From assembly GCF_001894825.1 (NCBI RefSeq), contig NZ_BCWY01000011.1, positions 62,001-126,000 on the forward strand: a stretch of DNA of 64,000 bases, written 5' to 3'. Below, one piece after another: positions 30,980 to 38,770 of this stretch (position 1 is the stretch's first letter; each line of letters starts with the position of its first letter). The notes below the pieces were generated by a model. The model was not told the DNA's origin. It did not search any database and saw only the letters and a program-made list of their open reading frames with translations. Source of the stretch: Rhodococcus jostii NBRC 16295 (GTDB lineage: Bacteria; Actinomycetota; Actinomycetes; Mycobacteriales; Mycobacteriaceae). The translations under genes and the position numbers were made by a program.

Positions 30980-31040
30980 AGTGCCCCAGCAATTTTGCCC
31001 CAGCAATTTTGCCCCAGCAATCCTCGGTTGCTGGGGCACT
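30980..31040. repeat. Three 14-base direct repeats ending in a hairpin
   Basis: GCCCCAGCAATTTT starts at 30983, 30997 and 31011 (third copy GCCCCAGCAATCCT). TTGCTGGGGCACT at 31028-31040 is the inverse complement of the repeat. Any of the three copies can pair with it; the outermost copy gives a 13-bp stem (30980-30992 with 31028-31040). It probably serves as a terminator between the scar and the leftward Lrp gene. Confidence 0.7.
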
Positions 31041-31068
31041 GTTGTCTCCGCCGGGTGGAACGTGTGGA

Positions 31069-31521
31069 TCAGTCGGCGGGCGGTATCAGCCGGCTGAGGA
31101 CGACGCTGCTCTTGGTCTGCAGCACCGCCGGCTCGGACCGCAGATTCTCCAGCGTTCGTTCGAGGTGCGCCGTGTCGGTGGTGCGGACGCGGAGCAGGGC
31201 GTTGGCGTCACCGGTGACGGTGTACGCCTCCTGGACCTCGGTGTGCCGGGACACGATCCGCGCGATCTCGACGGCCGAGGTGCGCCCACTGCAGTACAAC
31301 TCGACGAACACCTCGACGCCCTGGCCGAGAGCCCGGGGATCGAGCGCCGCATGAAATCCGGTGATCACTCCGGACTCGACCAATCGGTCGACCCGGCGCT
31401 CCACGGCGGGCGCGGACAGTCCGACCTCGGCGCCGATGGTGGCGAAGCTGGACCGGGCGTTCCGCTCCAGCCGCGCAACGATCCGCCGATCGAGCCCATC
31501 CAGACGCAACGAATCTTCCAT
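31069..31521 (-). CDS. Lrp/AsnC-family transcriptional regulator
   Basis: A feast/famine regulator, 150 residues. The N-terminal HTH spans about residues 5-55 (LDGLDRRIVARLERNARSSF, then GLSAPAVERRVDRLVESGVI). The C-terminal RAM domain for amino-acid binding follows (about 65-140). The ATG at 31521 is chosen; the much longer frame to the right is antisense to the next two genes. It is divergent from the DDAH-like/ornithine aminotransferase pair and so probably controls it, as in the M. tuberculosis rocD region. Confidence 0.92.
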   Translation of the reverse strand: MEDSLRLDGLDRRIVARLERNARSSFATIGAEVGLSAPAVERRVDRLVESGVITGFHAALDPRALGQGVEVFVELYCSGRTSAVEIARIVSRHTEVQEAYTVTGDANALLRVRTTDTAHLERTLENLRSEPAVLQTKSSVVLSRLIPPAD

Positions 31522-31602
31522 GCAATGGAACGCTAGCGCATTGATCAGGGGTTTTGCTGGGTGGATACTGATCTCACCGACACCGATCGAGGGGGAGTGG
31601 AG

Positions 31603-32520
31603 ATGGCGCCCACTGCTGGTATCGAGTCCGAGAACCCGTACGAGGAGACGGCAGTCGCGCCGGGCGATGCCGTCCGCGCGGTCCGCCACGCTCGCACGCG
31701 GACCTATCTGATGTGCCCGCCCACGTATTTCGACGTCGTGTACGCCATCAACGACTGGATGCGCCCAGGTGAGCCCGTGGACCGCGAACGCGCGATGTCG
31801 CAGTGGTCCGCACTCGCGGACACCTACCGCCGACTCGGTCACGAGGTGCTGACGATCGACCCCGTCGAGGGGCTCCCGGACATGGTGTTCGTCACCGACA
31901 GCGGACTCGTCGTCGACGGTGTGGCTCTCGGCGCCCGGTACCGGTCTGCCGAGCGGCGGGCGGAGGCCGAACACGTGTTCCGATGGTTTCGGGCCAACGG
32001 GCTGATCAGGCCCACCCTGCCGCGGTACGTCAACGAAGGGGAGGGCGACTTCCTCGTCGTCGGCGACGTGATACTCGCCGGAACCGGGTTCCGGTCCGAC
32101 CCGCGGTCGCACGCCGAGGCGGCGGCGCATCTGGGTCGTCCGGTGATCACCCTGAACCTGGTCAATCCCCGCTACTACCACCTCAACACTGCGCTGGGTG
32201 TGCTCGACGACTCGTCGATCGCCTATCTGCCTGCGGCGTTCTCGCCCGACAGTCGCGCGGTCCTCGAGCGGATGTTCCCGGATGCGGTGATCGCGGCCGA
32301 GACCGACACCGACTGGCTCGGACTCAACCTGGTGAGCGACGGCGCCAATGTGGTGCTGCCCGTGCAGGCTTCGCATCTTGCGGACCAGCTGTCCGACCGC
32401 GGGTACGAGCCCGTGCCGGTCGACTATTCGGAGTTCCTCAAATCCGGTGGCGGAATCAAGTGCAGCACTTTGGAGCTCCGCGGTTTCCGCGGGCTCGGTG
32501 ACGCGGGAAGTCAGGGGTGA
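31603..32520 (+). CDS. Dimethylarginine dimethylaminohydrolase-like amidinotransferase
   Basis: A guanidine-modifying pentein-fold enzyme, 305 residues, of the DDAH/arginine deiminase superfamily. The catalytic elements are visible: acidic residue E147 in NEGEGDF, H193 in YYHLNTALG and the nucleophile C287 in GGIKCSTLEL. The ATG at 31603 has GGGGGAG five bases upstream; a GTG at 31561 would add 14 residues. It lies 6 bases before rocD, so it probably converts an arginine derivative to citrulline or ornithine for the aminotransferase; the exact substrate is inferred. Confidence 0.88.
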   Translation: MAPTAGIESENPYEETAVAPGDAVRAVRHARTRTYLMCPPTYFDVVYAINDWMRPGEPVDRERAMSQWSALADTYRRLGHEVLTIDPVEGLPDMVFVTDSGLVVDGVALGARYRSAERRAEAEHVFRWFRANGLIRPTLPRYVNEGEGDFLVVGDVILAGTGFRSDPRSHAEAAAHLGRPVITLNLVNPRYYHLNTALGVLDDSSIAYLPAAFSPDSRAVLERMFPDAVIAAETDTDWLGLNLVSDGANVVLPVQASHLADQLSDRGYEPVPVDYSEFLKSGGGIKCSTLELRGFRGLGDAGSQG

Positions 32521-32526
32521 CCAGCC

Positions 32527-33753
32527 ATGTCGGACAGGGTCGTTTCGGTGTCGGATGCCACGCGTGAGCAGCTGAGCAGGGCCGACGAGCACAGCGCACA
32601 CAACTACTCGCCGCTGCCGGTCGTGATCGAGTCGGGCGCGGGCTCGTGGGTGAAGGGTATCGACGGCGTCGACTACCTGGACGTTCTCGCGGGCTACTCG
32701 GCACTCAACTTCGGCCACGCACACCCCACCCTCGTCCGGGTGGCGCGCGAACAACTCGGCCGGCTCACCCTGACCAGCCGCGCCTTCCAGCACGACCGTT
32801 TCGCGTCCTTCTGCGAGGACCTGAGCCGGCTGTGCCGGAAGGAGGCCGTGCTTCCCATGAACACGGGCGCCGAGGCCGTCGAGACGGCGCTGAAACTGGC
32901 CCGCAAATGGGGGTACGACGTCAAGCGCGTGCCGCCGGGGCGTGCCGAGGTGATCACGTGCGCCGGCAATTTCCACGGCCGCACCATTTCGATCGTCGGA
33001 TTCTCGTCCGATCCGGACGCGTACACGGGGTTCGGTCCGTTCCCGGCAGGCTTTATCTCCGTCGACTACGGGAACGCGGACGCACTCGAGGCGGCGATCA
33101 CCGAGAACACGGTGGCGGTGCTCCTCGAACCGATCCAGGGGGAGGCTGGAGTCCTGGTGCCGCCGCCGGGCTACCTGGCGGCGGTCCGGGACATCTGCAC
33201 CCGTCGCGGCATCCTCATGATCGCCGACGAGATCCAGAGCGGACTTGGGCGGACCGGCGACACGTTCGCGTGCGACCACGAGGACGTGATCCCCGACGTG
33301 TACGTCCTGGGCAAGGCGCTGGGCGGCGGGCTGATGCCGGTGTCCGCCGTCGTCGCCGACTGGTCGGTGATGACGGTGATCGGTCCCGGACAACACGGGA
33401 GCACGTTCGGGGGCAATCCGCTCGCGTGCGCCGTCGGGAGCGCGGTGGTGGAACTGCTCGAGACCGGCGAATACCAGCAGCGCAGCCGCGAGCTCGGTGC
33501 CTACCTGCACAGCATGCTGTCGCAACTGCCGGCCGAACACGTGTCGGAGGTGCGTGGACGCGGATTGTGGGCAGGTGTGCAGCTGACCGACGGCATGCCG
33601 TCCGCCCGCACGATCTGTGAAAGACTCCTGGCTCGCCGGGTACTGGCGAAGGACGCGCACGAGGGCACCATCCGCATCGCCCCGCCGCTGGTGATCGAAC
33701 GCGAAGAGCTGACCTGGGCGGTCGAACAGCTCGCCGATGCGCTCGCCGAGTGA
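32527..33753 (+). CDS. rocD: Ornithine aminotransferase
   Basis: PLP enzyme converting ornithine + 2-oxoglutarate to glutamate semialdehyde + glutamate. 408 residues, intact (I recall it as split into rocD1/rocD2 in M. tuberculosis). PLP Lys263 in VYVLGKALGGG; DEIQSGLGRTG and the N-terminal NYSPLPVVIE are class III aminotransferase marks. It is the second gene of the arginine/ornithine operon, and the promoter of rplM starts 3 bases after its stop. Confidence 0.94.
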   Translation: MSDRVVSVSDATREQLSRADEHSAHNYSPLPVVIESGAGSWVKGIDGVDYLDVLAGYSALNFGHAHPTLVRVAREQLGRLTLTSRAFQHDRFASFCEDLSRLCRKEAVLPMNTGAEAVETALKLARKWGYDVKRVPPGRAEVITCAGNFHGRTISIVGFSSDPDAYTGFGPFPAGFISVDYGNADALEAAITENTVAVLLEPIQGEAGVLVPPPGYLAAVRDICTRRGILMIADEIQSGLGRTGDTFACDHEDVIPDVYVLGKALGGGLMPVSAVVADWSVMTVIGPGQHGSTFGGNPLACAVGSAVVELLETGEYQQRSRELGAYLHSMLSQLPAEHVSEVRGRGLWAGVQLTDGMPSARTICERLLARRVLAKDAHEGTIRIAPPLVIEREELTWAVEQLADALAE

Positions 33754-33756
33754 ATT

Positions 33757-33786
33757 TTGACCCTGGGCCGCCCCGACCGGTATTGT
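33757..33786 (+). promoter_or_regulatory. Predicted promoter of rplM-rpsI
   Basis: TTGACC (33757-33762) and TATTGT (33781-33786) are spaced by 18 bases, the strongest sigma-A-like promoter in the window. The leader to the rplM start is about 130 bases. Confidence 0.65.
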
Positions 33787-33921
33787 TCTCCGTTGGCGTG
33801 CCGTGCGCCGCTGCGTCCTCGTGTCGCAGTGGCTGGCGGTTCCCGGGTCTCAACTGGCCGCCGGGAATCGCTCGACGATACGCAATGGCCAGCAGCGGAT
33901 TGAACAAGACGAGGAAGTTCT

Positions 33922-34365
33922 GTGTCTACGTACACCCCGAAGGCCGGAGATGTGACCCGCACGTGGCACGTCATCGACGCCACTGACGTGGTGCTCGGCC
34001 GCCTTGCCGTCCAGGCAGCCAACTTGCTGCGCGGCAAGCACAAGCCCACCTTTGCACCGCACGTTGACGGCGGCGACTTCGTCGTCATCATCAACGCCGA
34101 GAAGGTTGCCATCAGCGGCAACAAGCGTGAGGGCAAGTTCCTGTACCACCACTCCGGACACCCCGGTGGTCTCAAGTCGCGCTCCGTCGGTGAGGTTCTC
34201 GACAAGAACCCCGACCGCCTCGTGGAGAAGGCCGTCGTCGGAATGCTCCCCAAGAACAAGCTGGGCCGCGCCATCAGCAGCAAGCTGAAGGTCTACGCGG
34301 GCCCGAACCACCCCCACGCCGCGCAGCAGCCGGTGCCATTCGAGATCAAGCAGGTGGCCCAGTGA
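33922..34365 (+). CDS. rplM: 50S ribosomal protein L13
   Basis: L13, 147 residues, early 50S assembly protein. It begins [49 protein letters not shown] and [14 protein letters not shown] are diagnostic. GTG start. Overlaps rpsI by 4 bases. Confidence 0.98.
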   Translation: MSTYTPKAGDVTRTWHVIDATDVVLGRLAVQAANLLRGKHKPTFAPHVDGGDFVVIINAEKVAISGNKREGKFLYHHSGHPGGLKSRSVGEVLDKNPDRLVEKAVVGMLPKNKLGRAISSKLKVYAGPNHPHAAQQPVPFEIKQVAQ

Positions 34366-34898
34366 CGGCGCCGGAGGAGCAGAACGTGTCCAACCCCGAA
34401 GAGATCACCGAGGCTGTCGAGGTCGCGGCGGACGAGTACGTGTCCGTCGAAGAGCCCGAGGTCGCGGAGGACATCGAGGCCGCTGCTGCGCCGCAGGCCC
34501 CGATCGTGATCGATCGCCCCATCCAGACCGTCGGTCGTCGTAAGGAAGCGGTTGTCCGCGTCCGTCTGACCCCCGGTTCGGGCGACTTCAAGCTCAACGG
34601 CCGCACCATCGAAGACTACTTCCCGAACAAGGTGCACCAGCAGCTGATCAAGGCTCCGCTGGTCACCGTCGAGCGTGCAGAGTCCTTCGACATCGTGGCA
34701 CTGCTGCACGGTGGCGGACCGTCCGGACAGGCCGGCGCACTGCGTCTCGCCATCGCCCGCGCACTCATCGAGGTCACCCCCGAGGACCGTCCGGCTCTCA
34801 AGAGCGCCGGCTTCCTCACGCGTGACGCCCGCGCCGTCGAGCGCAAGAAGTACGGCCTGAAGAAGGCCCGCAAGGCATCTCAGTACTCGAAGCGCTGA
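34362..34898 (+). CDS. rpsI: 30S ribosomal protein S9 with acidic N-terminal extension
   Basis: S9, 178 residues. The first roughly 50 residues are Glu/Ala/Val-rich and acidic, and the ribosomal core starts at [21 protein letters not shown]. The C-terminus ends [12 protein letters not shown], the conserved tail that touches P-site tRNA. GTG start in a GTGA overlap with rplM; an in-frame GTG at 34386 would shorten the extension by eight residues. Confidence 0.97.
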   Translation: MTAPEEQNVSNPEEITEAVEVAADEYVSVEEPEVAEDIEAAAAPQAPIVIDRPIQTVGRRKEAVVRVRLTPGSGDFKLNGRTIEDYFPNKVHQQLIKAPLVTVERAESFDIVALLHGGGPSGQAGALRLAIARALIEVTPEDRPALKSAGFLTRDARAVERKKYGLKKARKASQYSKR

Positions 34899-34904
34899 TG
34901 TGTC

Positions 34905-34935
34905 GCCGAAGCCGCCCCACGGGGTCGGCTTCGGC
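34905..34935 (+). terminator. Terminator hairpin after rpsI
   Basis: GCCGAAGCCG (34905-34914) pairs with CGGCTTCGGC (34926-34935); the loop CCCCACGGGGT can itself pair. First of two tandem hairpins. Confidence 0.8.
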
Positions 34936-34947
34936 ACCTGTTCTTCC

Positions 34948-34986
34948 CGAGAGCAGGCGTCCATCGTTACCGGACGCCTGCTCTCG
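34948..34986 (+). terminator. Second terminator hairpin before glmM
   Basis: CGAGAGCAGGCGTCC (34948-34962) pairs exactly with 34972-34986 across a 9-base loop, followed by TGCTTTA. Tandem with the hairpin 12 bases upstream. Confidence 0.8.
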
Positions 34987-35034
34987 TGCTTTATCCGAGA
35001 TGTAGTGGATTTCTAGATGCGAGGGGTCTGGTCT

Positions 35035-36372
35035 ATGGGTCGATTGTTCGGGACGGATGGGGTTCGTGGTCTGGCGAATACCGAGCTGACCGCCGGGCTG
35101 GCATTGCAGGTGGCCTCCGCCGCCGCGACGGTGCTGGCGTCGTCGCCGGGCTCGGGACGCAAGACGGCTGTGGTCGGCCGTGATCCGAGAGCCAGCGGCG
35201 AAATGCTCGAGGCGGCGGTCGTCGCGGGTCTGACGTCTGCAGGCGTCGACGTTCTGAACGTCGGGGTTCTGCCGACACCCGCCGTGGCATTCCTGACCGC
35301 GGAACTGGACGCAGCTCTCGGTGTCATGATCTCCGCCTCGCACAATCCGATGCCCGACAACGGCATCAAGATCTTCGCGGCCGGCGGACACAAACTCGAC
35401 GACGAGGTGGAAGACCGGATCGAGGCCGTCGCCGCCGGAACCACGACGCGGCGGGCGCCGACCGGGGCGGGTATCGGACGTGTCCGCACCGTGCCGGATG
35501 CCGCGGAACGGTACCTGAAGCACCTGGCCACCGCACTCCCGAACAGCCTCGAGGGGCTGACCGTGGTGGTGGACTGTGCGCACGGCGCGGCCTCGGGGGT
35601 CGCTCCCGCCGCCTACCGGGCCGCCGGCGCCACCGTCGTCGCGATCAACGCCGAACCCGACGGACTCAACATCAACGACAACTGCGGGTCGACGCACCTC
35701 GAGAGCCTGCAGAAGGCGGTCGTCGAGCACGACGCCGATCTGGGGCTCGCGCACGATGGGGATGCGGATCGATGCCTCGCTGTCGATGCCGGCGGTTCCC
35801 TCATCGACGGCGACGCCATCATGACCGTGCTCGCACTCGGCATGCGCGATGCAGGCGAACTGGTCGACAACACCCTCGTCGCGACCGTCATGAGCAATCT
35901 CGGTTTGCACATCGCGATGCGAGAGGCCGGGATCTCGCTGGTCACCACCGCTGTCGGTGATCGCTACGTCCTCGAAGGGCTCCGCTCCGGCGGCTTCAGC
36001 CTGGGCGGCGAGCAGTCCGGTCACGTCGTGTTCCCCGCATTCGGCACCACCGGCGACGGAGTGCTGACGGGACTGCGGCTGATGGGACGGATGGCGGAGA
36101 CCGGACAGCCGATCGCGGAGTTGGCGTCGGCGATGACGACCCTCCCGCAGGTTCTGGTCAACGTGAAGGTCGCCGACAAGCGCGCCGTCGCCGCGTCCCC
36201 GGTCGTGCTGGATGCGGTCGTGGCCGCCGAGCGCAGCCTGGGCGACAATGGCCGGGTACTGCTGCGGCCGTCGGGCACCGAACAACTCGTGCGCGTGATG
36301 GTCGAGGCTTCGGACATCGAGGTGGCCAGGAAGCTCGCCGACGAATTGGCGGGCACCGTCGCGTCCGTGTGA
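35035..36372 (+). CDS. glmM: Phosphoglucosamine mutase
   Basis: Interconverts glucosamine-6-P and glucosamine-1-P for UDP-GlcNAc and peptidoglycan synthesis. 445 residues. Catalytic Ser102 in [12 protein letters not shown]; metal-binding DGDADRC near residue 240; sugar-binding GGEQSGH and phosphate-binding [12 protein letters not shown] near the C-terminus. The ATG at 35035 matches the family start [12 protein letters not shown]; the extension to 35017 is rejected. glmS lies about 4 kb downstream across a transposon island. Confidence 0.97.
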   Translation: MGRLFGTDGVRGLANTELTAGLALQVASAAATVLASSPGSGRKTAVVGRDPRASGEMLEAAVVAGLTSAGVDVLNVGVLPTPAVAFLTAELDAALGVMISASHNPMPDNGIKIFAAGGHKLDDEVEDRIEAVAAGTTTRRAPTGAGIGRVRTVPDAAERYLKHLATALPNSLEGLTVVVDCAHGAASGVAPAAYRAAGATVVAINAEPDGLNINDNCGSTHLESLQKAVVEHDADLGLAHDGDADRCLAVDAGGSLIDGDAIMTVLALGMRDAGELVDNTLVATVMSNLGLHIAMREAGISLVTTAVGDRYVLEGLRSGGFSLGGEQSGHVVFPAFGTTGDGVLTGLRLMGRMAETGQPIAELASAMTTLPQVLVNVKVADKRAVAASPVVLDAVVAAERSLGDNGRVLLRPSGTEQLVRVMVEASDIEVARKLADELAGTVASV

Positions 36373-36379
36373 GCGGACA

Positions 36380-36417
36380 CAGCGCACCGATCGGCGGAGG
36401 AACCGATCGGTGCGCTG
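36380..36417 (+). terminator. Perfect 15-bp terminator hairpin after glmM
   Basis: CAGCGCACCGATCGG (36380-36394) pairs exactly with CCGATCGGTGCGCTG (36403-36417), loop 8 bases. It marks the left edge of the chromosomal backbone before the mobile-element island. Confidence 0.85.
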
Positions 36418-36783
36418 GCGCGTCTAACGCAGTAGGTCGCGAAGAGGGTGGGGTTGGAAGCAGTTCGCGTGTAGGTAGAAGTATGTCTTTCTGTGTAGGA
36501 CTGTTCCGGTGAATGTTGAAGGAGTGGGCGGGTGGGTAGCCGATTTCCGGCCGGACTTGCGGTGAAGTGGTTCGAGGCGGATACTGTCGTGTGATCCGCA
36601 GCCCTGGGCCGTCGTGGTCGGGCATCGGGGCCGGTTGACCTGGTGTCGGTGTCGGGCACCTCGCCATCGACCTATCCGCGACCGGGGTGCAGGCATCGTT
36701 GCGATCTTGGACATTGCGAGGCTCGGGGAACCTGTCGTACCGTCCCCGTAACATCGAACGTATATTCGATGAGGGGGTGGTGG
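36418..36783 (+). other. Non-coding region left of tnpB, presumed left end of the element
   Basis: About 365 bases with no supported gene. Part is more AT-rich than the backbone (36460-36520). It should contain the left end of the TnpB element, but no terminal structure, TAM or target duplication can be fixed by eye. No IS110 transposase 3' half is found in any frame. Confidence 0.5.
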
Positions 36784-38184
36784 GTGAGTACGGTGCTGCA
36801 GGCGTACCGGTTCGCGCTTGACCCGACCTGCGCGCAGGAGACGGCGTTGCGGTCGCATTGTGGTGGTCAGCGGTTCGCGTTCAATTGGGGTCTGGCGCGG
36901 GTCAGGGCGAACCTGGATCAACGCGAGGCGGAACGCTCCTACGGCGTGACCGGTGAGCAACTCACACCGTCGATGTCGTGGTCTGCCTACAGCCTCCGCA
37001 AGGACTGGAACCAGGTCAAGGGTGAGGCGGCGCCGTGGTGGGGGGAGAACTCGAAGGAGGCCTACTCCTCGGGGCTGGCGAACCTGGCGACGGCGCTGGC
37101 GAACCTGGCGACGGCGCTGGCGAACTGGTCGTCCTCCCGGTCGGGGAAGCGGAAGGGTCCGAGGGTCCGTTTCCCGAGGTGTAAGGGCAAACGTGCGGGG
37201 TTGTCGTGCCGGTTCACTACCGGGGCATTCGGGCTTGTCGATACCGATCGTCGGCACGTGAAACTCCCGCGGATCGGGATTGTGCGGACCCACGAGTCCA
37301 CCCGCAAGCTCGCCCGCCGCGTCGCGGCCGGGACGGCGCGGATCCGGTCGGCGACGGTGTCGTTCGGGTCCGGTCGTTGGTTCGTGTCCTTCTCCGTGGA
37401 GGTCGAACGATGTGGTCTAGCGCCGACGCTGCCGGAATCGGTGGTGGGGGTGGACCTGGGGGTCAAGTCCCTTGCGGTCCTGTCCACCGGTGAGGTGGTG
37501 CGGAACCCGAAACACCTCGAACACGCCCTGAAAGAGTTGCGACGGCTCGGGCGTCAGGCGGCGCGACGGCAAGGCCCTGATCGTGGTACCGGGCGGCAGC
37601 CGTCGAAGCGGTGGCGACAGACTCATGCGCGGATCGCGCGTCTGCACAGCTATGTGGCGAACGCCCGCCGTGACGGGTTGCACAAGCTCTCGACCCGGTT
37701 GGTCCGCTCGCACACCGTGGTGGTGGTCGAGGACCTGAACGTGGCCGGGATGGTCCACAACCGAAGATTGGCCCGGCACATCGCCGGTGTCGGGATGGGT
37801 GAGTTCCGTCGTCAGGTCGAGTACAAGGCCGGCTGGTCCGGGCAGCGGGTGCACGTGGCGGACCGGTGGTATCCCAGTTCCAAGACGTGTTCGGGATGTG
37901 GTGTGGTGAAAGCCAAGCTGCGCCTGTCCGAACGCATTTTTGTCTGCGAATCCTGCGGGATGAGCATTGATCGTGACCTCAACGCGGCCCGCAACCTTGC
38001 GGCCCTGGTTGAGGCGTCCTCCCCGAGTTGCGGGGCGACGGAAAACGAGCCCGCTGGAAACCCATGTCAGTCCCGCACCGTGCGGGCAACGGGTACGGCC
38101 ACGGGAAGACCCGCACCCACAGGTGCGGGTCAACGTCGACACCGCGAGGGGTCGACTCAGTACACGTTCTTACACGTTTCCTGA
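36784..38184 (+). CDS. tnpB: RNA-guided endonuclease TnpB (IS200/IS605-IS1341 type)
   Basis: TnpB, 466 residues. RuvC residues: D224 in GVDLGVKSLAVLSTG, E316 in VVVVEDLNVAGM, and the DRDLN Asp pair 396/398. Zinc ribbon Cys 369, 372, 388 and 391. The N-terminus LQAYRFALDPT is typical. A 21-base unit at 37075-37095 is repeated at 37096-37116, duplicating seven residues (NLATALA). The GTG at 36784 follows GAGGGGG; an ATG 5 codons earlier is possible. The C-terminal roughly 50 residues are disordered and probably overlap the omega-RNA. No TnpA or resolvase is nearby. Confidence 0.9.
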   Translation: MSTVLQAYRFALDPTCAQETALRSHCGGQRFAFNWGLARVRANLDQREAERSYGVTGEQLTPSMSWSAYSLRKDWNQVKGEAAPWWGENSKEAYSSGLANLATALANLATALANWSSSRSGKRKGPRVRFPRCKGKRAGLSCRFTTGAFGLVDTDRRHVKLPRIGIVRTHESTRKLARRVAAGTARIRSATVSFGSGRWFVSFSVEVERCGLAPTLPESVVGVDLGVKSLAVLSTGEVVRNPKHLEHALKELRRLGRQAARRQGPDRGTGRQPSKRWRQTHARIARLHSYVANARRDGLHKLSTRLVRSHTVVVVEDLNVAGMVHNRRLARHIAGVGMGEFRRQVEYKAGWSGQRVHVADRWYPSSKTCSGCGVVKAKLRLSERIFVCESCGMSIDRDLNAARNLAALVEASSPSCGATENEPAGNPCQSRTVRATGTATGRPAPTGAGQRRHREGSTQYTFLHVS

Positions 38185-38226
38185 ACGGCAATGAGCGATG
38201 CACTTGTGATGATGTGGTTGGTGTGT
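38030..38226 (+). ncRNA. Putative omega-RNA (reRNA) at the 3' end of tnpB
   Basis: TnpB guide RNAs overlap the 3' end of the gene and run to the element's right end. Here 38108-38131 forms a perfect 10-bp stem (GACCCGCACC/GGTGCGGGTC, 4-base loop), preceded by CCCGCACCGTGCGGG near 38073-38087 and followed by a GTCGAC pair near 38135-38156. The right end must lie left of about 38236, where IS110 homology starts. The boundaries are inferred. Confidence 0.4.
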
Positions 38227-38577
38227 GTAGTTACACAGGTCGGCCGACTGGGTGGTCGGGACCATCACCACGCGTGCACCGTGGCGATGGAACCACTCTG
38301 CCAGGACGATCCACGCGTTCCGGGTCGGCTCGACCACCACGGTCAGCTCAGCCGGATCGGGCAGGTCCAAGTCCGCCCACAACCGTTCCAGATCGGCCGG
38401 CCGTGTCCAGAACTTCCGGCCACGCCATACCGTGGCACCATCACGGGCCAGCGTCGCCTGATGCTCCGCCCGGACGGCCACGTCCCCAACGTCAACGCCA
38501 TCGTCATTGCTCCTGTCAGTCCGCGTCGGGGTCCTGCGAGAGGCGGGCGAGGCATCGCTGGTGGGAGGGTTGATCAT
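38227..38577 (-). pseudogene. IS110-family transposase, N-terminal fragment
   Basis: About 115 codons on the minus strand match the N-terminal DEDD half of IS110 transposases: VDVGDVAVRAEHQATLARDG, WRGRKFWTRPADLERLWADL and VVVEPTRNAWIVLAEWFHRH, then MVPTTQSADL. The DVGD and E (VVVEPTRN) residues are the first acidic residues of the fold. Homology stops just after ADL, where sequence assigned to the TnpB element begins, so the transposase is truncated, plausibly by the TnpB insertion plus loss of the 3' part. Confidence 0.8.
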
Positions 38578-38607
38578 GACGTCATGACGTCATGACGTCA
38601 CGACGTC
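38576..38607. repeat. 8-base tandem repeat ATGACGTC x4
   Basis: Three perfect copies of ATGACGTC (38576-38599) and a fourth with one change (ACGACGTC). The unit contains the palindrome TGACGTCA. It sits at the start codon of the IS110 fragment, in the region where IS110 elements carry their left end. Confidence 0.8.
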
Positions 38608-38770
38608 ATGGCGTTGTTGGCATCGTTGCCCGGCCGGTTCTCTGCGCTGCGGTCGACACAGAATCAACGCCGGCTTCGGGGCGACGCCGCCACACGGCTG
38701 GAAACGGTTTAACCGGTGAGCATCTCGGGAGATCGCGGGTCTTATCGGAACGCGAAGGTGTTCGCCGATC
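38608..38770. other. Non-coding stretch between IS110 fragment and TnpB-like remnant
   Basis: Roughly 160 bases without a supported gene. In intact IS110 elements the region upstream of the transposase encodes a bridge RNA, so part of this could be a decayed bridge-RNA locus; nothing in the sequence proves it. Confidence 0.3.

Noticed and set aside
30980..31040. Possible minimal CRISPR array
   Set aside because: The 14-base units are contiguous with no spacers; they form a hairpin instead.
31522..33660. Minus-strand open frame of more than 700 codons joined to the Lrp gene
   Set aside because: It is the antisense shadow of the DDAH-like and rocD genes, which have clear catalytic motifs; only the last 150 codons are the Lrp regulator.
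36424..37293. Minus-strand open frame opposite tnpB
   Set aside because: Pro/Arg-rich shadow frame; it was checked for the missing IS110 C-terminal half and shows no resemblance.
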